64,000 nucleotides of DNA from Alviniconcha marisindica (Eukaryota > Mollusca > Gastropoda > Provannidae): the NCBI GenBank assembly GCA_018857735.1, contig JABMCL010003192.1, forward strand, positions 292,501 through 356,500. The letters are read 5' to 3'. Each line of letters begins with the position of its first letter. Positions within the stretch are counted from its first letter, which is position 1. This document shows, piece after piece, positions 1 to 28,504 of this stretch. The position numbers and the translations under genes were made by a program. The notes under the pieces are model-generated. The model was not told the DNA's origin. It searched no databases and saw only the letters and a list, made by a program, of their open reading frames with translations.

Positions 1-275
1 TGATGGATTACTCCGGTTATGTCCAGACGTCGTAGCGCAGCGTCTGGACGAAACTGTGTCATGAGCTAAAAATAAATAAGATAAAAATAGATCCTATCCC
101 TTTCCGGGCACAGGCTGTCTACAGGAATGCACCTGGAGTGGCCTGTTCTTTAAGTAACACTTTGGGAAGGGTCTGTTTCAATTGTTGCTAGCTTGTAACC
201 GGACGTAACTCGTGACCGTTAGAAAAGACGCGAGCACGCACGACCCGGAAATTAATCTTCGGTTTTTGTTATTTT

Positions 276-459
276 CTCTGTTCAGTACGGGTTGTGTGTA
301 TTAATTCTTAGGCAAGATGATCTTATAGTTCTAAACGAGGTCTGTTGTACTTGAATTTTTTTCTTTTCTTTTTTTCTCTCTGTTCAGTACGGATTGTGTG
401 TATTAATTCCTAGACAAAATGACCTTATATAGTTCTAATCGAGGTGTGTCGTATTTCAG
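276..459 (+). repeat. Direct duplication of the acceptor flank of exon A
   Basis: A block of about 80 bases starting at 'ctctgttcagtacgg' (276-355) is repeated 102 bases later (378-459), with shared 'gtgtgtattaattc', 'tatagttcta' and 'cgaggt'. The second copy ends in the exon A acceptor, so the polypyrimidine and branch region has been duplicated. Bases 1-275 are intron with no other feature seen. Confidence 0.8.
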
Positions 460-14548
<14,089 letters not shown>

Positions 14549-15159
14549 GAACGCTGTCCTGGGGTGTGGGTGGGTGGTAGTTGACAAATCGATCGTCGTC
14601 ACGGCGGAGGCAACAGACGCTTCAACAGCTACTGAGAGTGCTGTCCTGGGGTGTGGGTGGATGGGAGTTGACAAATCGATCGTCGTCACGGCTGAGGCAA
14701 CAGACGCTTCAACAGCTACTGAGAACGCTGTCCTGGGGTGTGGGTGGGTGGGAGTTGACAAATCGATCGTCGTCACGGCTGAGGCAACAGACACTTCAAC
14801 AGCTACTGAGAACGCTGTCCTGGGGTGTCGGTGGCTGTGAGTTGACAAATCGATCGTCGTCACGGCTGAGGCAACAGACGATTCAATAGCTACTGAGAGT
14901 GCTGTCCTGGGGTGTGGGGTGGATGGGAGTTGACAAATCGATCGTCGTCACACCTGAGGGCAGGCGCTTCAGTCAACAGCTGCTGAGATCACCGCAACAG
15001 CTACTGAGAGTGCTGTCCTGGGGTGTGGGTGGGTGCATAGGAGGTTGACGAATCGATCGTCGTCACGGCTGAGGCAGCAGATGCTTCAGTCAGCAACTGC
15101 TGAGATCATTGCAACAGCTACTGAGAGTGCTGTCCTGGGGTGTGGTTGATGAGGATGTA

Positions 15160-15318
15160 GCGCTTAACGTCCTCGGATATCGGGTTGACATTTATTAGGG
15201 ACAAACTGTGACCAATGCGTAAGCATGGTTCAATGTTGCTTTACGTCCACAGAAACCATAAGGCTCATTAGGACGGGGATCCCAGGACGGCCACCTCGAC
15301 TTTCACACAGCTCCTGAA
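15160..15318 (+). mobile_element. Dispersed repeat A, copy 1
   Basis: Shares with 24610-24785 the stretches 'agggacaa', 'gaccaatgc', 'agcatggttca', 'ttgctttacgtccac', 'ggacggccacctcgact' and 'tcacacagctcctgaact'. Fragments also occur at 6905-6945 and 25833-25885. It is inserted within the 87-bp array. A SINE or MITE is likely, type unknown. Confidence 0.75.
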
Positions 15319-15424
15319 CTCTGTTCTGGGGTGTGGGTGGGTGCACGGGAGGTCGACGAATCGAACATCGTCACGGATGAGGCAACAGACGCTTCAGCAG
15401 CTGCTGAGCGTGCTGTCCTGGGGT

Positions 15425-15705
15425 GTGGGAGAGGATGGGAAGGGAGAGGATGGGATGGGAGAGGATGGGATGGGAGAGGATGGGAGAGGAGAGGAGGAGG
15501 GGAGAGGAGGGGAGGGGAGAGGAGGGGAGGAGAGAGGATGGGAGGGGAGAGGACGGGAGGGGAGAGGAGGGGAGGGGAGAGGACGGGAGGGGAGAGGAGA
15601 GGAGGGGAGGGGAGAGGAGGGAGGGGAGAGGGGAGAGGAGGGAGGGGGAGAGGAGGGGGGGGGGAGGTCCTGGGCGAGGGGGGGGGGGGGGGGGGGGCGA
15701 GGAAA
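15425..15705 (+). repeat. Purine-rich GGGGAGAGGA minisatellite and G runs
   Basis: Almost pure purine on the + strand with GGGAGAGGAT and GGGGAGAGGAGG units, then two G runs near 15654-15698. Potentially H-DNA or G-quadruplex forming. Frames give Gly/Glu/Arg or Pro/Ser artefacts. Confidence 0.93.
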
Positions 15706-15715
15706 TCTCATCGTC

Positions 15716-17030
15716 ATAGCTGAAGGATACTGCTGGCTGAAGGAAGTGATTCACGACGCTGAAGTCACCGACTAGACGATGTGAACAATGCTTGACTGGA
15801 ACAACCTTCCTGTGGGATTGGCATCAGCTGCATCCCTGGAATCCTTCCAGTCCTTGCTGTCTTAATCAAATCCCCGGCCCGCTTCTGTCATTCTTTTTGT
15901 TTTCGTCGTTTTTCCCTTCCAATCTCTTCCCAGCTGCGCACCCCTAGCCTACAGAGTTACAGAGCCTTCAACCTGATGAAGCAGGTCAATCCATGGAGGA
16001 AGTAGCATGGTTGTGTGGTGTACACGGAACGCGCCGAGATGGCAGCAGTTTCATGTGGCACCAGCCATTCCAGCGCTGTAAGTACACCACTTCGGTGGAT
16101 ATTCAAAAAGACGCCATGAAAAGCTGTTCACTCATGTAGAGTTACAGGCGAGCACAGTGAGTCTGCTATATAAAAGCGATCAACTACAGCAAGAAGAAAA
16201 AGAAGACAACTGATTTAATTGCCAACGACATGCACCGCCAACAGCTGTCTGTCCCACGGAAGCACCCGACGTTCACTGGCCTCTTCTTGCTCCTGACGAC
16301 AGCGCTGGATATAGTTATATACTGACGCCACGCATGACACTGGTTCTACTATGTCGAATGACATCCGAAGACATTAAGACCCAAGAAAGCGAGACACTGG
16401 GTCTGTGTTCTTCTGTTGAAGGGGCTGGATAATGTGCTCTTCAACAGCATGACGACGCAACAGGGCACGCGTCAGCTGCGTACCATGGTTGGATCACGAC
16501 TAGCCGTCGAGTCGTCGGTAGCTACGAGCATGTCAGTGCAGTGTTGTGCTACGACGTGTCGTGCGCACGTGACTGTGATTCAAGTTCTGCTGATGCGGCA
16601 GTAAAGCGTGTAGTGGTTTTGAAACGAGTGGCAGTGAGTCTGTTCAGTTCGAGGAAACTGTGTGTCTCCAGAAACACGTAGGGCACAGGTGTAAGTAAGA
16701 GTCGCAAAGAGTTGGTTACAGTTTTCGCCTCTGTCGTGATTTACACGTGCTCTACACTCGGTTATTCTGTTGTGTTCGGAGTAATCGTGCAGCGCGTCAC
16801 ACCGTGAATCGCGGCGTCCTTGTTTTGATGGCGTTGCTGCGTGATGCTCACTGGGTCTGTGATGTCATTTTGTGGATGGCTGAGTTACGTAGACATTTGC
16901 ACGATGTGAAATGACCATCCCAGGAACAAACGTCTGCCGTACTCCGTCACTTCCTGTGCAAAAGGAACAAGTCCTTGGATTAATCGTCCCATTCGCTTCA
17001 GCTGGCGCGGCTACCACATAATTAGGCCTG
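15716..17030. other. Downstream flank of the WSD1-like gene, no gene seen
   Basis: GC-normal unique-looking sequence. No AATAAA was noticed between the stop at 14548 and about 21280, so the transcript end cannot be placed. The only open frames are short and without recognised domains. Confidence 0.5.
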
Positions 17031-17116
17031 CTAAAAGATATCTATAGTGCTAGCAGATATAGCAGAGGCTCTGCTAAAAGATATCTATAGTGCTAGCAGA
17101 TATAGCAGAGGCTCAA
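17030..17116 (+). repeat. Two-copy tandem repeat
   Basis: 'gctaaaagatatctatagtg' followed by 'ctagcagatatagcagaggct' (in part) occurs twice back to back. The rest of 17117-18190 shows only a short GT tract (17518-17538). Confidence 0.9.
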
Positions 17117-17516
17117 GCCTGTTTCTGTTCGTGTCCACTTTGCAAGAAACGACCAGCGCAGACCTTCGGAACAGATGCGGCACGTTCTGCTCACCATCGA
17201 TGACAACTTCTGCCCCGGTGCATTCAGTTTGCGGGACGTATAACTTCCTGTAGCACTGAGTCATGTTTTCCATGGCCGCAGACTCTCATCTGGATGTTGT
17301 GTGCGTGTTTTGTTGCGTTTTGCAAGACATAATAACATTGAAAAAAGTGCCGTGGCAGTAGTCGGCGAGGGTGTTTTTATTTGTTATTTCTTTGTTGCTG
17401 TTTTTTTAACATAGTGAACGTTTAACCGATTTGAGTGTTGACTATATAACCCCCACGGAGTTCTCCTCGGGAAAACATAGAACCGTACCAGCTGATAGAA
17501 TTCCACATCCTCCTTT

Positions 17517-17547
<31 letters not shown>

Positions 17548-18195
17548 CTCTTTCTATCTAGACAGCGGCATAGAATTTGCCATGTTCTGTAATGATTCGA
17601 TCACGCCTTGCTTACAGAGGAGATTATTCGTGATGGGGCGTGTTGTGTCCGCGCGTTTGGAAAGATGTTGCTGTTTGTATTTCAGTGGCCCTGTGTGAAG
17701 AACTATTCTGATGCTCTGGATGGATTCCATGACAATTGGAAATTCTGAAGCTGGAAAGATGAGTATGAGGATGAGGCAGAGAAAAGGGGAGGCATATGGA
17801 CTGGACAAGGGGGCGGGGCGTATGCTCAACGTACTTCAGATAATCAAAAGTATTGTTGTGGTACTTGTACTTATGCTAGATCGTTTGATTTCTTCCTTTA
17901 GTAATGATATTCTCAGAGAACTACAATAACGATCGTTAAATATAAGCACTGATCTCCTGCTCTTACTGTGTTTGGTCACGTTGTGATGTTTCCTGCATTG
18001 TTGAGGCCAGACCTCGTTGTGAGGAGGGTATTTATTTGTGTAATTTCTTTCGTAGAGAACCCAGAGGCACATGCAGAGAAAAGAGCACATGAAGCATGTA
18101 TAGTACGCACATTCTCGTTAAGCTGCTGTTGATAGATAATCACTGTTATTCACTGTTGACTGTGATGATGATGACGATTGTGTATGTATGTGTGC

Positions 18196-18564
<369 letters not shown>

Positions 18565-18872
18565 TTACGTTTTTGTGACCTTACGAGTTCTCACGAAAAG
18601 GTCAGTTGAATTAAGTGTTTAATGAGAACTGTTTCACATGCAAATCAAAACTGCCAAACACCAGTCATGTTGTCGGTTTATGAAACAGATGAAGCCCACA
18701 CTTATGAAGCTGTTTGTGTGACTCGTGAACTGGGCTCAATTTGTTGCCCACGAATAGGCATCGATCACGTTAAATAGACTTTTATTGCTTCTATTTGCGC
18801 GAAATAAGTACGATGTTTAAATCAGTAAGCGATACTTGAAAGCTAATGATGTATCTTGTTCTTCAAATTCTT

Positions 18873-18875
<3 letters not shown>

Positions 18876-18910
<35 letters not shown>
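18876..18910 (+). repeat. (GT)n microsatellite
   Basis: Short GT tract. The sequence from 18560 to 19175 otherwise shows no recognisable feature. Confidence 0.9.
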
Positions 18911-19182
18911 TGTAAGGAATATGTATATTATATACACAAGTTCATCAGTGGTATTTGATCTGTGTCTTATGGCTTGGCTTCATAAAAGGAATGTCGTGAT
19001 ATGAGTTTATAGTTGTTGTTTGGACCCTCCCCTCCACCACATCCCTGCACGCATGTGATTGAAAAGGTGCCTGTTGACGAGTTAGTATTTTTAAAGTCCG
19101 CTGACATTTTGTCGAGTTTCATTTCTGGCTGACATAAAATAAGCACTCGAGTCTATGTAATGGTGAGCATTCCTTCGGCTTT

Positions 19183-19352
19183 TCGGCCGTCTGCATGTTC
19201 GGCCGTCTGTTCGTTAGGCCGTCTGTTTGTTAGGCCGTCTGTTCGTTAGGCCGTCTGTTTGTCAGGCCGTCTGTTCGTTAGGCCGTCTGCATGTTAGGCC
19301 GTCTGTTTGTTAGGCCGTCAGCATGTTAGGCCGTCTGTTTGTTTAGGGCCGT
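19183..19352 (+). repeat. 16-bp GGCCGTCTGTTYGTTA minisatellite
   Basis: About ten units of 16 bases 'ggccgtctgttcgtta' with variants such as GCATG for TTCGT. It lies in a gene-free stretch. Confidence 0.92.
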
Positions 19353-19714
19353 GTGAGGCAAGGGGCCTTTTGTGTTGGCCTTTGCTCTGACACCATTAAT
19401 TTGTTACTGTCCATTTGACACACTGTTAACCGCGGAGGTAATAACACCATTTATCAGGCAAAAGGCAAATGCGTCAGATCACAAGATCAGGTATCCGATT
19501 TGCTGTTTCTAACACACACTACTGTGTGTTTTCAGAGGACCAGGAAATGAAGTTGAAAGAACAGGAAATACAGATGTTAGATCGCAGAACGACTGGCAGC
19601 AGCGAAGCACGTTAGGCTATAATCTGACCTTCTGCAGGCGTAGCTGACAGAGCTTTTAACAGCTGTAGATTTTTAGCAAATGAAACTTTTTCTTCTTTAC
19701 TTTTCGTCCCCCTT

Positions 19715-19756
19715 TCTCGCTGTCTCTCTGTCTCTGTCTCTGTCAGTCTGTCTGTC

Positions 19757-19803
<47 letters not shown>

Positions 19804-19827
19804 GGCTGGCTGGCTGGCTCTCTCTGC

Positions 19828-19870
<43 letters not shown>
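19715..19870 (+). repeat. (CTGT)n/(CT)n followed by 42-C homopolymer
   Basis: CTGT tetranucleotides (19740-19803), CTGG units, then an unbroken run of 42 C at 19829-19870, the longest homopolymer in the window. Confidence 0.93.
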
Positions 19871-19899
19871 TGTGTATGTGTGTGAGTGTGTTAATTTGG

Positions 19900-21120
19900 C
19901 TTGCGTTTGTGGACTGATTCCGTATTTCACCGTTCAAGTGAGAAATTTAAATTATGCATGATTGTAACTATCTTTAAGTTTACCTTTTCATTTCAGTTTC
20001 GGTGACTGACAGAACTTCAAAGCCAAAGTAATATCAGAAAGAAGAACCTAAAAACTGCGCTTTTATGATAAATCTTTGTCCAATCGCCTTTAAGTTTTGA
20101 TTTAGTGTTACATATGTGAACACGTTTATGAAAGTAGAATTTTAAGTAACCTTGAATTAGCGTATACTGCAGGGAGATGAATCTTGCATTGTCGGCCATG
20201 ACAATGTTTGCGTTCCTCAGGTGATAATCTGCGTGATGAGTGTAGGCATTATCAACCTGTGCACTTTCATTCCGGTCACGGTGACCGTAACCCACTTTCA
20301 AGGTCACAGGAGGGTTTGAGAAGAATAGGAATGAAAATCATCTTGTTTTGGGTTTGTTGTTGTTGTTGTTGTTGTGTGTTGTTTCTGTTGTCTGTTGTTG
20401 TTGTGTGTTTGTTGGTTTGTTGGTTTGTTGGTTTTTTGAATGTGGGTCTCGACGACGAAGCATTTGTTCCTCTTGTTGGTACACGGTCAGAAATGCGTGT
20501 ACAGATGTTCCCTTGAATTGTGATCTTTTTCTATAACACGTGACGAGGAATGCGTGTCCGTGAAGTGTGAATTTTGCTTGTTTCACAGATCACAAAGAAT
20601 GCGATTGTTGATTTTTCCCGTGAATTGTGATTTTTAAATTTGTTGTTTCTTTCAAGAGTCACAAGGATGCATTTACAGCTGTTCCCGTGGACTGTACTTT
20701 TTGATAACGAGTGACATGTAGGCCCACACAGACTGATTTTGCTGCACCATATCTTGCCAATAGTTGATAGACGTATGACTGTGATTTTTATATAGATTAA
20801 CTGCAGCCATGAATCCATGTGTTTCCTACAGTCATACGAACGAAGTAGACATCATCTGAGTGGTCCTGAAGTCGTTGACCCTGTGTGACTGACCAGACGT
20901 TCGAATCCAAGCACTAACTCATGAGTTAATTAACGTCTAAGTTTTCTGTTTTATAAAGTCTTGCGGAACAAGGGGAAATCGGGGAGACTGCGACCGAATT
21001 TCAAATGTTCATGTGTAGTTGCCATGCAACTCTGCAACTGACCGACATTTTTCAGAAACATTAGCACTGCTCGCGAATTGTATGCTTGGTAGATTGTTTT
21101 TTACAACGTATAAATTAAAA
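19900..21120. other. Gene-free stretch with loosely repeated ~100-bp motif
   Basis: Between 20470 and 20720 'cacgtgacgaggaatgcgtg', 'tgaattgtgatttttaaatt' and 'gttcccgtggactgt' suggest three or four degenerate copies of one unit. (GTT)n lies at 20355-20440. No exon was recognised. Confidence 0.5.
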
Positions 21121-21204
21121 AAAAAAATTTTTTATTTTTTTATTAGAAATATTTTGTAATATAACGTTTATCTACCCTCCCACCCCCTCATCTCGCTCTG
21201 TGTC

Positions 21205-21229
21205 TCCCCCCCCCCCCCTCCTCTCCTCC

Positions 21230-21272
<43 letters not shown>
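21205..21272 (+). repeat. Poly-C and (CT)n tract
   Basis: Pyrimidine tract followed by AATAAATAAATAAA (21287-21300). That could be a polyadenylation signal on the + strand but is too far from any stop codon to assign. Confidence 0.85.
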
Positions 21273-21275
<3 letters not shown>

Positions 21276-21559
21276 CAACAGAAACAAATAAATAAATAAA
21301 AACAATACTTTAAAGGATATTTATCCGAACACACCCATTACAAATACGTGTGTCTGAAAACGAGTAAAATCAACACTGCATTATCTATAAGGAGTAGAGG
21401 AGAGAGAAAAACACTTCTGACATATTTACAGTGCAGTAATGGCAGCAGATTATAATCTAGTCGTAAAAATGCGGACAGTTCGCTATTGATCGATTCTGCA
21501 AGAGTCACACCATTAGGCCAACGGTTTGTAAAACATTCCCATCATTAATACAGAATGTG

Positions 21560-21666
21560 ACACACACACGCACGCACGCACGCACGAACAGAACACAATA
21601 CACAAACACAGACACAGACACACACAGACACAGACACACACAGACACACACACACAGACACACACA

Positions 21667-21712
<46 letters not shown>

Positions 21713-21768
21713 ACACACCACACACACACACACAACACACAACACAGCACGCACGCACCACACACACA

Positions 21769-21799
<31 letters not shown>

Positions 21800-21804
21800 C
21801 CCAC

Positions 21805-21866
<62 letters not shown>

Positions 21867-21875
21867 TACACACAA
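21560..21875 (+). repeat. Interrupted (CA)n array
   Basis: CA repeat with ACAG, ACACC and CACG variants over about 315 bases, followed by (CAA)n near 21915-21935. Confidence 0.95.
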
Positions 21876-22119
21876 ACACTGCCACCACCACTACCATAAC
21901 TCAACAACACACACCAAAAACAACAACAACAACAAACAAAAACACGTGCCACACCGATTTAACGTGACTCACACCTGCTGCAGCTTTTCTGTTCTTGGAC
22001 ACAGAATAATTTATAATTATGAACTTAACGCCCAAGTTCCATCTTCATGTTCTGCAGTTCTTAAACTTGCATCTCTGCTTAGTTGTGAATTCTGGCCCTG
22101 GTGAGTTCCTGGCAAATTG

Positions 22120-22245
22120 AAGACATCTCTACTTTTCAAGATGGCCATCATTGTATTTTCTCAGTGATTTTTCCCCGGCAAATTCAAGATAGTATCAATA
22201 TTCAAAATGGCCATCGTTGTATTTTCTTTTGGGGATACGATGAGG
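22120..22245 (+). repeat. Two-copy repeat with 'aagatggccatc'
   Basis: 'gatggccatcattgtatttt' and 'aatggccatcgttgtatttt' are about 75 bases apart within similar flanks ('ggcaaattgaagac' and 'ggcaaattcaagat'). Confidence 0.75.
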
Positions 22246-22364
22246 GTTCTCTCTTCTCTCTGTGTAAAGGTGCCCGTATAATGAGGACAATCTGTCTTGC
22301 GCTTGCCATTGATGCTTGCGGGGCTATATCTACTCACTGGTGTCCAAGTCCTCACTGATCTCTT

Positions 22365-22885
22365 CCAAATTTACCACCGTTTTGGAATTAGCACATAACG
22401 CTTACTTTTACCGGCACCAGTGTTGTAACTGGGTTGGTGACAGTCTGTTCCTTACCACCCCTTTACATTTAACTCTTTACATTTAACGCTTTACATTAAA
22501 CTCACTTTTACCCGGACATGAATGTTGTAATTAGGCTGACGATATTTCCATTACCACCATTTCGGAGTTAGCAGACAACGCTAACTTTTATCTGTGTGCT
22601 GTAGTTAAGAAAAAATCTGAAACAGGAATGACTGCTAGCGTTCTAAAACAAGATCCAAACACGTAAAAGGTTCAACAGAACAGAACAGAACACAACATCC
22701 GAATTTTCGGGGTAATGCCCTTTATCAAGCTAAATCATTTGGATCATGTAGTTAGTCAACCTATCCGTTTCAACAGCGCTGCAACTAGTAGACAACGCAG
22801 ACTTTTACCGGTACCGGTGTAATTAGGGAGGCAATCTGTCCCTTACTGCCGTGCTGGAATTAAGGCAGACGACCTCATTGCAAAC
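22365..22885 (+). repeat. Degenerate tandem repeat, about four units
   Basis: Recurring 'ggaattagcacataacgct', 'cttttaccggcaccagtgtt', 'gtaattagg' and 'tctgtcccttac' with heavy divergence and variable spacing (about 100-200 bases). Confidence 0.6.
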
Positions 22886-23009
22886 GGCACATAGGCTAAA
22901 CCCCGGACTCCACACAATATATCACAGACCAGTAGTCGCTGCTTGGTGTGTGCCGGGAAACTATACCTTAGTCACGTACGATCTCCAGGCCTCGCTTTCC
23001 GGCACCTTG

Positions 23010-23195
23010 TTGTGACACGTTTTGTCACTCTGACACGATTTGCCACTCGAGTGGCAAATATGCAGAACACCAGATAAGTTTGACACGATTTGTCACTCAG
23101 AAAACTAGTGGTTTGACACGACTTGTCATTCGAGTGACAAATATGCAGAACACCAGATTTGACACGATTTGTCACACGAGTGACGAGTGACCAAA
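23010..23195. repeat. TTTGACACGATTTGTCACTCG palindrome cluster
   Basis: 'tgacacgatttgtcactcga' and variants occur about five times. Three have a CACTCGAGTG-like centre so that each pairs with an inverted 'gagtgacaaat'. 'atatgcagaacaccaga' occurs twice. A structured tandem and inverted block of about 185 bases. Confidence 0.85.
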
Positions 23196-23599
23196 CGTGT
23201 CTGTAGTTTGCACAGGTATGAATCGGACACAGCAAGAAGCAAGCATGGATGTTGTTGAATATTTCATCCACATTTGGACACGGAGAGTGTTTCTATGCCA
23301 AAGTAAAATTATTTCTTTCTGTGTCTGGAGTAGCCTGTTGCCGTAGCGACTTGTAGTTATAGAGTCACGGTGTTACATACAAATCAAAATTCTTGCCACG
23401 AGGTATTGGTCTATATGACGGAGAAAATGAATACTCATCTCCCTGATCACCGTTGTAGTCGATGGCAAGGTTCTTCCCGCGTTTTATCACGGATTGTATT
23501 GACGTATGGGCGATGAAGAATGTGGCCCATTTGGTCACGTGTATCTGTATTACGCCATGGTCGAGAGAGAGAGAGAGAGAGTCGCGCGCGGGCGCGCGC

Positions 23600-24045
<446 letters not shown>

Positions 24046-24199
24046 ACATCTGAATTAAAAGATACCACGTTAAGTGTTTTTTCAGCCCGTAACGCCGGTC
24101 TGGTTTTGTGTGTACCCATTCTGTTCACAACGGATACGAATGTCCTTGGGTGTGTTATTGGTTGCGTTTGCAATTTCCGTGCAAGTGTCATGAGTGCCA

Positions 24200-24600
24200 G
24201 CACTTAATTAATAAATATAGCCTAGAGAGATAGTGGAAACGCTATAGCTCTAGTCTATATCATTGCACAGTGATCATTATGTTTGGTTACGTTGATAGAT
24301 GTGATGCTTGACTGACTGCATTTACGCCCTGACAGCATTGTTCGTCTGATGTAGCCTATTTAACTAAGTTCAATTCAACTGTAACACTGACTTGAATTGA
24401 AAGAAGGTCCGCCAGTTACGTTTTTACCACTGAACATGCTTTCTTCAGAGCTTACAGACACCAGTATGCCGAAACTACATTAACCTTCATTCTGATTTTT
24501 TCCCCTCAAGTACTCTAGCTGTCACTTAGTTTCGGTGTGAAACAATTGTATAATATTACTAGACACTGTCTCTCTACACAACTATTCCCCCTGCTGTTTC
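24200..24600. other. No feature recognised
   Basis: AT-rich unique-looking sequence; nothing supportable as exon, RNA gene or element. Confidence 0.5.
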
Positions 24601-24609
24601 GCAGTGTTC

Positions 24610-24785
24610 TTCTTCAGGTGACGTTAATGTCCCCAGATGTCGGTTGGCATATTAGGGACAAGTTGAGACCAATGCAAGAGCATGGTTCAGTATTGCTTTA
24701 CGTCCACGGAAACCGTGAGGCTCGTTAGGACGGACAGCCCAGGACGGCCACCTCGACTCTCACACAGCTCCTGAACTATGTGTTC
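24610..24785 (+). mobile_element. Dispersed repeat A, copy 2
   Basis: Matches 15160-15318 through 'gtccccagatgtcggttg', 'ttgctttacgtccacgg', 'aggctcgttaggacgg' and 'cacacagctcctgaactatg'. No coding capacity. Confidence 0.75.
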
Positions 24786-25194
24786 GCAGTAGTTAGCCAG
24801 AACTGGGACAAACCTTCGCCGCTGTGCAAAGGGAAGCAATGCACAATGGGGAAAAAAATGCACTTGATTAATTCCCCTCGCGGCTGGAAGAGTCCAGTGC
24901 GGACAAGCGGACACAGACACACGCACTCGTGCGTGAGCTGTGTGCACGTGCATGCATGTGCTGCAATCCCAGAGCGAAGCCCTGTTTTTAAAGACGACAA
25001 TGACAGTGGCATGGAGCATTATCGGAAAGGCCGTCTCGGTGTCAGAAAGAAAGAGATAATATTGACACACTCGAAGCCTCGCAAGTTCCGGCAACTTTCC
25101 TCTAGGAGGAAGGATGTCGTCAACCGATGCTTGGACAGCATGACCAACAGCATGACCCTTGTGAATGCCGTCCCGATGTGATGGTTACAGGTCC

Positions 25195-25615
25195 GCTGCT
25201 AAAGCACACTCCGAGCACCGCTTTCCGGCACCCTCCTCCAAACTCTGCCAGATTTCGTTACGCCACTGAAGGGTACTCTTTATCTCCGCGCAGCTATCCA
25301 CCGACGCGGTCAGCGCCCTCCGAATGGTTTGGGTACTAATATGACTGTAGAAGCATCCACCCCGAGTAAGAAAAAGAGTTCCGTCTCGATTCAAACGATT
25401 GTGGTTTTATTTGTGCTGGTGTAAACTTTGTTGGCGGCTATGAATGACACGCCTTGTTTTATATTTTGAGTTGTTTGTAACAAACTTACTACTGTTTGAG
25501 CATCAACAAAAAACTGCTCGTTAGCTGACAGTTTTCTGGACCCTATGGCGTAACTAAATACGGCAGTGGTTGAAGGAAGAATGTCGTAAACCAGTGCTTG
25601 GAGTTTGCTGCTAAA
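25195..25615 (+). mobile_element. TIR element family C, solo copy 3
   Basis: Starts 'cactccgagcaccgctttcc' and ends 'ccagtgcttggagtttgc'. The end, reverse-complemented, aligns with the start over about 65 bases at roughly 70 percent, both containing 'ttacgcca'. About 420 bases with no ORF. This copy defines the element and shows that 9111-10111 is two such elements in inverted orientation. Confidence 0.8.
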
Positions 25616-26073
25616 GCTGTCTGTCGATTGCAGCTCTGAGCCATGCAGACGAGAGAATGCCTACCTATGTTGTGAACTGTGTGATATTTTGGGCCGGCGA
25701 GGCGGAGTGGAAGCAGCTAGCGCATTGTTGTCATGTTGCTGAAATGTACGGTGAAAAAGCCTGGCGGTCGACGTGTTTCACCTGTGTGCCCTATTGTGCA
25801 CTGTGAACATGCTCCTCGTTCGGTCCTCGTTTCAATGTTGCTTTACGTCCACTGACAGAGACCGTAGGGACTATTAGGCTCTGTCTCGGTCCTCCTTAAA
25901 TAATAATAATATTAATAATGTACATTTATCATGCGCTCATCAACGCCCTGAGCGCTCACATGATACATATTAACCTAAATATGATATTCTATACACACGT
26001 AGAGCATAGTCCTACCAAAACAATTTACATAAAGTATTATACAAAAAGAAAAAGAAAAAAAGAGAAAGCAATG

Positions 26074-26076
26074 CAA

Positions 26077-26109
<33 letters not shown>

Positions 26110-26124
26110 CACACACACACACAC
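26074..26124 (+). repeat. (CA)n microsatellite
   Basis: CA tract with one CG. The flanks 25620-26070 and 26130-26890 hold no recognised gene, apart from a repeat A fragment at 25833-25885. Confidence 0.93.
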
Positions 26125-26897
26125 AATGACTGTAGCAGAAGCTGGGTACTGATATTAGGATGGAAATACCGTGTCGCCTTCACATGAACAATGACACATA
26201 AAAGAATTCCATGTTTTGTTGCTGTAATTAAATTATGGCCTCATTATCACTTCCATTGTTGGCGTTTCACATGCTGTTTGGCGCGAAATCCATTCAGCCT
26301 CATGAACCTTGGTTTTTCTAATTTTATGGAACCTGTATGACTTATCGAACGCAATGCTTTTATTAGTCCAGAATCGGTAGTTCGCCCGCGTTTTGGTGAC
26401 ATGTACATAGTGAAGAATTGCAGATTCGGAACTGAGGATAGTTGGGGAAAAATACATCTGTAAGTTCAGCAAAGTCAATCTAAAATAGGAAAAGCCATAG
26501 TTCCTGAAGCTGAATGGTCAATACAGTTAGTGCTGCCTCAGAACGTACAGGAATTGAACGTGAACTAACTGAAAGCAATAATCTATTACCCTAAAATTGT
26601 AAATGACCATGGACGTATGCTCAACAACGCTAAAATACAGACCTCTTTAAAAAATAATTTTTAAACAAAACTGACTACCCTTTTGGGCTCTGTGGGCTGA
26701 TTTTGAATACGTTATTTGAAATTCGGCCTGCTGTGTTGTTGCAGTTGTTGTTCGCGAGCACGCAGCTTTTTGCAAAGCGTTGTCGGCGAGTTCTTTGAAT
26801 TTTAAAATCCGGCTGTCTCTTCCCGCCTTCTTATAAAAGTAATCTCGGTTTATCATGTGATACAGTCGTGCAGCTAGAGGTGTGAGACGTAGCATTT

Positions 26898-28160
<1,263 letters not shown>

Positions 28161-28165
28161 TCTAG

Positions 28166-28480
<315 letters not shown>

Positions 28481-28504
28481 TGCGGACCTGCCTGCCTGCC
28501 TGCA

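Noticed and set aside
22972..23271. 99-codon minus-strand frame with repeated DKSCQT/TRVANRV segments
   Set aside because: It is the translation of the TTTGACACGATTTGTCACTCG repeat cluster.
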